Below are positions 57,859-64,000 of a DNA stretch of 64,000 nt, one piece after another; within the stretch, counting starts at the first letter, position 1, and each line of letters opens with the position of its first letter. This stretch comes from Spongospora subterranea f. sp. subterranea. Lineage: Eukaryota; Endomyxa: Phytomyxea; Phytomyxea; Plasmodiophorida. Location of the stretch: assembly GCA_049724395.1 (NCBI GenBank), contig JAUGWO010000209.1:1-64000 (forward strand), read 5' to 3'. The notes under the pieces are model-generated. The model had not been told where the DNA came from, searched no databases, and was given only the letters and a program-made list of their open reading frames with translations. The translations under genes and the position numbers were made by a program.

Positions 57859-60378
57859 ATGACCTGCAGCAATGTTGATGGAGCTGCACATATTTGGCCC
57901 ATTTGTCAAAACCCAGAAATGGTTAGAAGGGCTGTACATTTGTCAAGGCCGACCAGAAGTTCTGGGCCGATCATGATCAAAGGCAGGTCGGCCAACATCA
58001 AGTCTCGACTGATGTTGCTCAAGCAAGATCACGTCGTCGATACCATCGATGATGTGGCAGATCAGGATTTGGAGGTTGAAAGAACAAATGATGAAGACCA
58101 AACGAAAACGCGTTTGCGACCAGTAGATGACGTATTAGAAAGAATACGTCAATTTCGGAAAGGGCTTCGTATGACCTTAGAGGCTGGGAAATTAGAGACG
58201 ATTCATTTTATGCGAAATGACCCCGAACGTGAACTTACTCGTCAAAAGAGGTCAGAAACTAAATATTCTGTTGATGGTGTAGAAATCGGGGCATCGCATA
58301 ATATCGAGGATGACAGATCAGACCATGAATTCAACGTGGTTGCCATTGATACCGAAGAAGGATTTGGGGATATAGACACCGACCGCCTGGGCAGAACACT
58401 ATTGGAAAATGATCTTCAAATTGACGTGTCTGTTCGACAGACGGCGTCGGAAGAGAGTGAAAACAATGAGGAAGGTGTAATTTCAGGAGAGTTTAATTCA
58501 GGCGGAGCATTCACCGCAAGGATCACCGAGGGCATTCTATGTTCGGAAGATGGAAATTGCATTCCCAACGAGGACGTTAAAGATGACAATCCTGAGGTAT
58601 TACCAACCGATGTCGATAAAGAGGGAGATATCCCAGCTACCCAAGACCTATTTGCAAATTCGGATTACAGTATAGATAGTAGCGACATTGTGGTACTGGA
58701 AACAAAAAGAGAAAATGACAGCGACAAGGAAGGCAATACGTCAGAAATGTTCAGGCAAGGGTCGCCACCAGGTTCGGTTTACGTATCTGTTGATTTGTTG
58801 AATGATATCGAACCTCAATCCGCATTCGATATATCTCCGAAATCGGTTCGCATACGTGCTCAATGCGAAACTGTCGACAACGCTGCCGACGATGTTGTAG
58901 AGATTGCAGCAAACGATGTAGATCACGCAACAACACCAATCGATGATCAAGGGGAACGGAAACCTGCACAAACTATGAAGACGTTCTGCGATAAAAGTGT
59001 AGGAGAGGACGATGGCGTCCACACGCTAACAGATGTAGTTAAGGAGCTGGTTCATAAAAGTGTGGAAGCCACCGACGATGCTGAGAAAACATTTGTTGAA
59101 TCAGGCAGTGGAGACGGAACATGGTATTTAACACCAGTAATCGACAGAGCTTCAGGCGATTCTGATTGTCCGTTTCTCTCAAGCGCCGATAAATGTATCG
59201 GTGGCGGAACTATATCAACATCTGTTGATCGTAGTGCCGGAGACGGCTTCATCCATTCAAGCAGTGACAAATCTATCAACACAGATAGAATGGCATTGGA
59301 AAACTGCTCCATCAACACCATCGCAATAGCGATGAAAGATGTAGGTTCAGGACAAGAAACACATTATTCTACTGGATTATGGGAAAATGAAACAAAGGAA
59401 AAGGAAATTTCCAAGGAATGTACAGCATGCTCAGCAAGAAAGCGATCGTTGCAACATCGTGAGAGCGAGCATTTGACAGAAGATCCATCTAGCGATCCGT
59501 TTAAGGGAGCAGATGCCTATTGCATCTCGGATTCTGAACCAACATTTAATACGGACGAACATTCTCTGATGCGAAAAACAGCGTTTTCTGAATTGAATGA
59601 AGATAAATATATCACTAAGGTGCCGAAAGCGATCGCCTCTGAATCTGCAAGCGACACATGTGCCAGGATACAGAAAATATCGAAGAATCTTGTTGCAGCT
59701 GCATTAGGGACAAAGAAATGTGCCAGAGCGCTAGATGATTTTGACCAGCCGCCGCTTCAACCATTTGCAGACCAATCACATGATTACCCGTTCTCGAGCA
59801 TTACTGGCACATTTCAAGGCCATCAAAGGATCCATGAAGTTTCTAGTAAAATACTGGGCGATCTCGACCAGGCTTTCGAGAAATGGAATCGGTCCATGAG
59901 CGCAGTGGACAGCGGTGGCGACATATCGACCAATCCAAATGTATCGGGTTCACTCTATATCAAGAGTGATTGTTGCCCAGTATTGCCATCCACATCTTTC
60001 AACAAATTTCAACTTGAGAATGAACTTCTTCGGGAACGGCCCCCAGCAGTTCGGCTACATGACACAATGAGATCTACGAAATCGAACATCAAAACTGATT
60101 TTCCGACCGGGCGATCAGCACATGTATCTACAGCAGCGTTTGGAATTACCAACGGAACTAGCCAAACTGACGCCTGGCTTGTCCCAGAACATCCAAGACC
60201 CGATCAACGCTCGCTGCAAAGTCGGTATTGGAGGACCGATGATATTATTAGGCGCTATGATCAGCGACATGATGAGTTGATTCGTTCAAACCGGAAGAGC
60301 AACAAGCAAGAGTATTACCCGAATAGGTTGGAAAGGCAGAGGAACCTTCAATCATTCGTAAACAGAATAAACAATTAG
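57859..60378 (+). CDS. Large acidic, disordered hypothetical protein (839 aa), single exon
   Basis: An uninterrupted reading frame of 839 codons, unusual here because neighbouring genes are finely split. The product is rich in Asp, Glu, Ser and Thr with few hydrophobic clusters and no membrane segment, so mostly disordered. A degenerate 13-15-residue repeat built on D(K/R)xxG is visible around residues 430-475 (DRASGD, DKCIGG, DRSAGD, DKSIN). The C-terminal quarter is more ordered and basic: SSKILGDLDQAFEKWNRSMS (near residue 670), then RYWRTDDIIRRYDQRHDEL and a basic end. No family is recognised. It lies 62 bp upstream of the MORN gene start on the same strand. Confidence 0.8.
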   Translation: MTCSNVDGAAHIWPICQNPEMVRRAVHLSRPTRSSGPIMIKGRSANIKSRLMLLKQDHVVDTIDDVADQDLEVERTNDEDQTKTRLRPVDDVLERIRQFRKGLRMTLEAGKLETIHFMRNDPERELTRQKRSETKYSVDGVEIGASHNIEDDRSDHEFNVVAIDTEEGFGDIDTDRLGRTLLENDLQIDVSVRQTASEESENNEEGVISGEFNSGGAFTARITEGILCSEDGNCIPNEDVKDDNPEVLPTDVDKEGDIPATQDLFANSDYSIDSSDIVVLETKRENDSDKEGNTSEMFRQGSPPGSVYVSVDLLNDIEPQSAFDISPKSVRIRAQCETVDNAADDVVEIAANDVDHATTPIDDQGERKPAQTMKTFCDKSVGEDDGVHTLTDVVKELVHKSVEATDDAEKTFVESGSGDGTWYLTPVIDRASGDSDCPFLSSADKCIGGGTISTSVDRSAGDGFIHSSSDKSINTDRMALENCSINTIAIAMKDVGSGQETHYSTGLWENETKEKEISKECTACSARKRSLQHRESEHLTEDPSSDPFKGADAYCISDSEPTFNTDEHSLMRKTAFSELNEDKYITKVPKAIASESASDTCARIQKISKNLVAAALGTKKCARALDDFDQPPLQPFADQSHDYPFSSITGTFQGHQRIHEVSSKILGDLDQAFEKWNRSMSAVDSGGDISTNPNVSGSLYIKSDCCPVLPSTSFNKFQLENELLRERPPAVRLHDTMRSTKSNIKTDFPTGRSAHVSTAAFGITNGTSQTDAWLVPEHPRPDQRSLQSRYWRTDDIIRRYDQRHDELIRSNRKSNKQEYYPNRLERQRNLQSFVNRINN

Positions 60379-60439
60379 ATGGTACTATAAACGGTACTGA
60401 TATTGATCGCAGACCTTGGCCGCATAGAAAAGGGGGAAA

Positions 60440-61092
60440 ATGGCCGATGATGATGTTGAGGTAAAATATGCAATAAAATACGACGGTGATGAAGCGACGA
60501 AGGAGTTTGTAAGCCAGGATGGTCGTGCATCAGGTTCTGTTTATGAGCGATGATCAATTCTGCTTTTGAATTAAAATTGACTGTATTAGCAACGTTCGCA
60601 AATGGAGATAGCTACGATGGGCAATATGAATCGGGAAAACGACATGGGCAAGGGGTGTACAAGTGGGCAGCTGCGAAACCGGCCCAGTACAATGGCACTT
60701 GGAACAAGGGTGAGCGCGTTGGACAGGGAGTGATGACATTCCCTGACAACAGCCAGTACGATGGGGAATGGGCCGAAGGGAAGTTTCAAGGGAGAGGAAT
60801 ATATTTATATCGAAACGGGGATCGGTTCATAGGCCAGTTTGAGGGGGGGATCAAACATGGAGAGGGAACCTATGTCTATGGTGACGACGGATCCATGATC
60901 AAGGGCAGATGGATACAGGGAAAACTGGTCAGTGGCCAGTGGACGACCAAAGACGGCACAAAGATGTCTGGAGCATTCACTGACAATGTGCCCAATGGCG
61001 AAGTTCATTTCGTATTCCCAAATGGCAATCAGCAAAACGGGACATTCGAAAACGGACACTGGCAAGCGGGAGAAATAGAGAGTTGGCAATGA
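60440..61092 (+). CDS. MORN-repeat protein (radial-spoke RSPH1-like)
   Basis: Exon 1 starts MADDDVEVKYAIKYDGDEAT (60440-60533), and an intron of 56 nt (GTTCTGTTTA to TGTATTAG) leads to TFANGDSYDGQYESGKRHGQ. About six MORN units follow: GQYESGKRHGQGVYKW, GTWNKGERVGQGVMTF, GEWAEGKFQGRGIYLY, GQFEGGIKHGEGTYVY, then more degenerate units. MORN repeats of this pattern occur in ciliary radial spoke protein 1 and in membrane or septin-associated proteins. The first unit is close to RSPH1, which is why a flagellum is suggested for this organism. At about 190 residues it is shorter than animal RSPH1 and lacks its acidic tail. Confidence 0.82.
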
Positions 61093-61359
61093 TCATTATT
61101 CGGTCACCATTTGTATTCCGGACGATCCTGATACACGATTCGGTATTTTAAGTCAATACATCACACACTTTGTCTGCACTTATCCACAACGCCGGTACAA
61201 TATAGTGTTGGTTCCACCGCGCGCCGGTGTCCTCGCACTTGGCACAGGCAACTGTGGGCGCGGCCCCTGGTGTCGCCTATCGCCTGGTATCACACTGTAC
61301 ACTAGACCAGGGGCTTTCGTTATTATTGAAAAGGGGGTGCGAATCCTGCCATCGCCATT
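61093..61359. other. Upstream region of RPN2
   Basis: About 270 bp between the MORN gene stop and the RPN2 start, containing a CGCGCGCC-rich stretch near 61218. No gene is seen; it is presumed to hold the RPN2 promoter. Confidence 0.35.
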
Positions 61360-64000
61360 ATGACATTGTCATTATCTTCTGGTTCGGGATTTCTGGCTTT
61401 GCTGTCAGAGCCTGAGGCCAGCCTACAGATTCATGCACTCCAGGTGCTAAATCAGACGGTTCATGTGTTCTGGTCTGAAAATTGCTGCTCACATTCCTAA
61501 AATGTTTGCAATCCGCTGTAATTCTCGCACATCGACTGCTCATATTTCCTGTAGAGAAGAGCTTTGCGAGGATGCAGCATTTCCTGAAAAGTGTTTAGCT
61601 TCAGCCCTAGTGTCCAAGGTTCTTTTTTTTGAGCATATTTTTTACATATATTTACTTATAATAGGTCTTTTACCATTTGGAGGAAATGGATGATGCTCTT
61701 AAGTACGCCCTAAGCGCCGGAAAATTTTTTGATATCAACTCTCACTCTGAATATACTGAAGCTCTTATTGGTACTTGTAGCTGCAACCTTGCATGTACTA
61801 GCACTGAGTTTTTCTTTAGCGAAATGCATTGACGAGTTTATAAGATTGAGGTTAGAGGTGATCAAAAGTGCTAATATTGGGACGCCACAGGTTGTGTTTT
61901 CGCGGCTCCTATCTTCCCTTTTAACTTCAATTGTTTAGGTTCAAATAGATCCTCGCTTAGAGTCAATCATTGGTCGTGTTTACATTAGATGTTTCGAAGA
62001 CGGGCAGTTACATCAAGCGATTGGTATTGCCCCTTGAAGCTCAACAATTAGACAAGGTTGCAGCGGCTATCAAAGTTGCTGCCTCTGATGTGGCGAAACG
62101 TTCTTTGATTTCCCACTGCATCTCGTTGTCATTAACTGTTGTCAAGGTCAACCAGTTTCGGAAATCCCTTCTGGAAACGATCTGTGATCTTTCTCGCAAT
62201 GCACTCGCTACCCCTGATAACCTATCCCTCTGCCAGTGTCTTATTCATCTTGACGATGCGGCTGGTGTTGCCAATGTTCTAACGGAGCTGTGTAATGGCG
62301 GTCTGGATCAATCCCTGATCGCATATCAAATCGCGTACGACATGGTCGAGATAGATAATTTCCCTTTTCAACAGCGAGTTAGCAAGGCGCTGCCAGAACT
62401 AACTACGCCAGTGCTGAAAAACCTGGCCTTCATTCTTTCTGGTGAATCCACTCTGAACCTGCACCGTCAGTTCCTTTACAGTGCTGACGCAACTGATAAA
62501 AATATTATGACCGCCATCAAAGAACGCGTTGAAGGTCGCAACAGCGTTACTCATTGCACTGCTATTGTAGCGCATGCGTTCATGCAGTGTGCCACAAGTA
62601 GAGATCAGTTCATTCGAGATAATCTCGATTGGCTTGCTAGGGCGAACAATTGGGCTAAGATGTCGGTCACTGCTGCTTTCGGAGTTATTCACAAAGGACA
62701 CATTCAACATGCACATGTAATTCTCAAACCATATCTCCCGCAGGAAGGCGTTGCTTCTTCCTCCTATTTACAGGCCGGGGCACTGTACGGCCTTGGTCTA
62801 ATTCATTCTAATCGAGGAGGTGATCAGCAATCCTATCTCGAACAATGTCTTCGTAATGCGCCAGAAGACGAAGTTGTGCAACATGGAGCATGTTTGGCGC
62901 TTGGTCTCAATGCTATGGCGACAAGTAACGTGGAGCTCTATGATACTTTAAAAGGAATTCTCTTTCATGACAATGCTGTTGCTGGAGAAGCAGCAGGTCT
63001 TGCCATGGGACTGGTTATGCTTGGCTCTTGCTCCTCGAACGCCATCGAAGAAATGTGTGCGTATGCGCACGAAACTCAGCATGAAAAGATCATTCGAGGC
63101 TTAGGGCTTGGGGTAGCCTTGACGATGTCAGGCTGCGAAGAGAAAGCTGACAACATCATCACCCAGTTATCTGGTAGCAAGGATCAGAATCTCCGTTATG
63201 GTGCGTGTTTTACACTAGCCCTGGCGTTTGCTTGTACTGCGAACCCATCCGCAATCAAGCGACTATTGCATATAGCTGTTTCTGATGTTTCAGTTGAAGT
63301 GAGGCGCGCTGCCGTGATCGCCGTTGGATTCGTATTGTCGAGCGTTCCGGAACGCATTCCTAAAGTTCTCTCTCTTCTGTGTGAGTCTTACTCTCCTCAA
63401 GTGCGATACGGAGCCGCCTTAGGAATTGGAATCGGCTGTGCAGGAACAGCGCTACGACCTGCTATTGAATTGCTCTCAGTTCTTTGCAAGGATCGCGTTG
63501 ACTATGTTCGTCAAGGTGCAATGATCGGCATGTCGATGGTGTTAATTCAAACAACAGCGTACCAAGATTGTGATGTCAATAATCATCGCGCTCTCATTGC
63601 AGCCGCCATTGAAGGAAAACACACCGACACACAGACGAAAATGGGGGCCATCATAGCTCAGGGAATCATCGACGCTGGAGGTCGTAATATGACCATCGCC
63701 TTGCGCTCTGGGACCACCGGGCACCGTCGACCTGCTGCCATTGCAGGCATGGCAGTATTTTGCCAGTATTGGTATTGGTATCCTCTAATGCATTTCTTTT
63801 CTTTGACGCTTCAAGCTACTCCTTTGATCGCGTTAAACCATAATCTCGAAATGCCTGCGCCATCGCTTTTTGTTTCATCTGCAAAAGCCTCTGTTTATGG
63901 GTATCCACCTGCACAGCAACCGAAACAAGAAGCACAGGTCAAAAAAGTTCCCACTGCCATGCTTTCAATATCAGCCAAAGCAAAAGCAAAACAAGCAAGG
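61360..64000 (+). CDS. PSMD1: 26S proteasome regulatory subunit RPN2/PSMD1 (partial, runs off right edge)
   Basis: The large scaffold of the 19S regulatory particle base; its PC (proteasome/cyclosome) repeats organise ubiquitin receptors. The product begins MTLSLSSGSGFLALLSEPEA, matching the animal N-terminus in layout. Exons are 61360-61503, 61555-61618, 61665-61770, 61820-61890 and from 61939 on. Diagnostic parts: SKVFYHLEEMDDALKYAL, RDQFIRDNLDWLARANNWAK, LYGLGLIHSNRGGD, VAGEAAGLAMGLVMLGS, HETQHEKIIRGLGLG, IKRLLHIAVSDVSVEVRRA, MGAIIAQGIIDAGGRNMTI, then the Lys-rich region (SISAKAKAKQAR) at the window end. Two single-base surpluses disturb the frame, each in a homopolymer: AAAA near 61478-61481 (expected FWSEIAAHIP) and CCCC at 62030-62033 (expected IGIALEAQQ). 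Consensus errors are more likely than decay, because conservation is excellent. Confidence 0.95.

Noticed and set aside
62399-62716. 105-codon minus-strand frame
   Set aside because: It is a shadow of the RPN2 coding sequence on the other strand.

Overview
The window is nuclear DNA from a eukaryote. Almost every recognisable gene is split by short GT-AG introns (about 40-65 nt), and there are Ty1/copia and Ty3/gypsy retroelement fossils, a MULE-type transposase remnant and many minisatellites. The gene content (RPN2/PSMD1, NRAMP, GDP-mannose 4,6-dehydratase, CDF zinc-type transporter, F-BAR/RhoGAP protein, TRP-type channels, a radial-spoke-like MORN protein) suggests a unicellular, probably flagellated lineage such as an early-diverging opisthokont or relative. 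I cannot name the species, and no rRNA or tRNA was seen.

Layout. 1-12.6 kb is a nest of retroelement fossils: a copia gag/protease piece (-), a copia RT/RNase H tail with LTR (+), a nearly full-length copia element (+), a chromodomain gypsy element (-) carrying an inverted copy of its own 5' end, and a second LTR remnant. 12.6-19.2 kb holds two related gypsy fossils in opposite orientation. They flank two small convergent genes, one of which has a ten-unit 34-bp array ending 7 bp before its ATG. 19.2-20.8 kb is a gene with a PCNA-interacting (PIP) box and a RanBP2-type zinc finger. 20.9-24.7 kb is repeat-rich: minisatellites, a perfect 21-bp hairpin, a MULE remnant and a 260-bp-arm inverted repeat made of two copies of an unknown gene. 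24.7-35.3 kb holds two TRP-channel-like paralogues in head-to-head orientation, separated by about 4 kb of unexplained DNA.

36-64 kb is dense host gene space: bacterial-type phosphoenolpyruvate synthase with about 17 introns (-), NRAMP metal transporter with a 17-nt microexon (+), a candidate XLF/PAXX-like end-joining factor (+), a small membrane protein (+), an unidentified multi-exon gene (-), GDP-mannose 4,6-dehydratase (+), a CDF transporter with an altered metal site (-), an F-BAR/RhoGAP protein (-), a triple-SPRY protein (-), an 839-residue acidic disordered protein (+), a MORN-repeat protein (+) and proteasome subunit RPN2/PSMD1 (+), which is cut by the right edge.

Functional links are modest. 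NRAMP, the CDF protein with a Gln in its metal site and PEP synthase (a divalent-metal enzyme) hint at metal handling, but adjacency in a eukaryote is weak evidence. Exons were assigned by eye from splice signals and protein similarity remembered from known families; no search was run.
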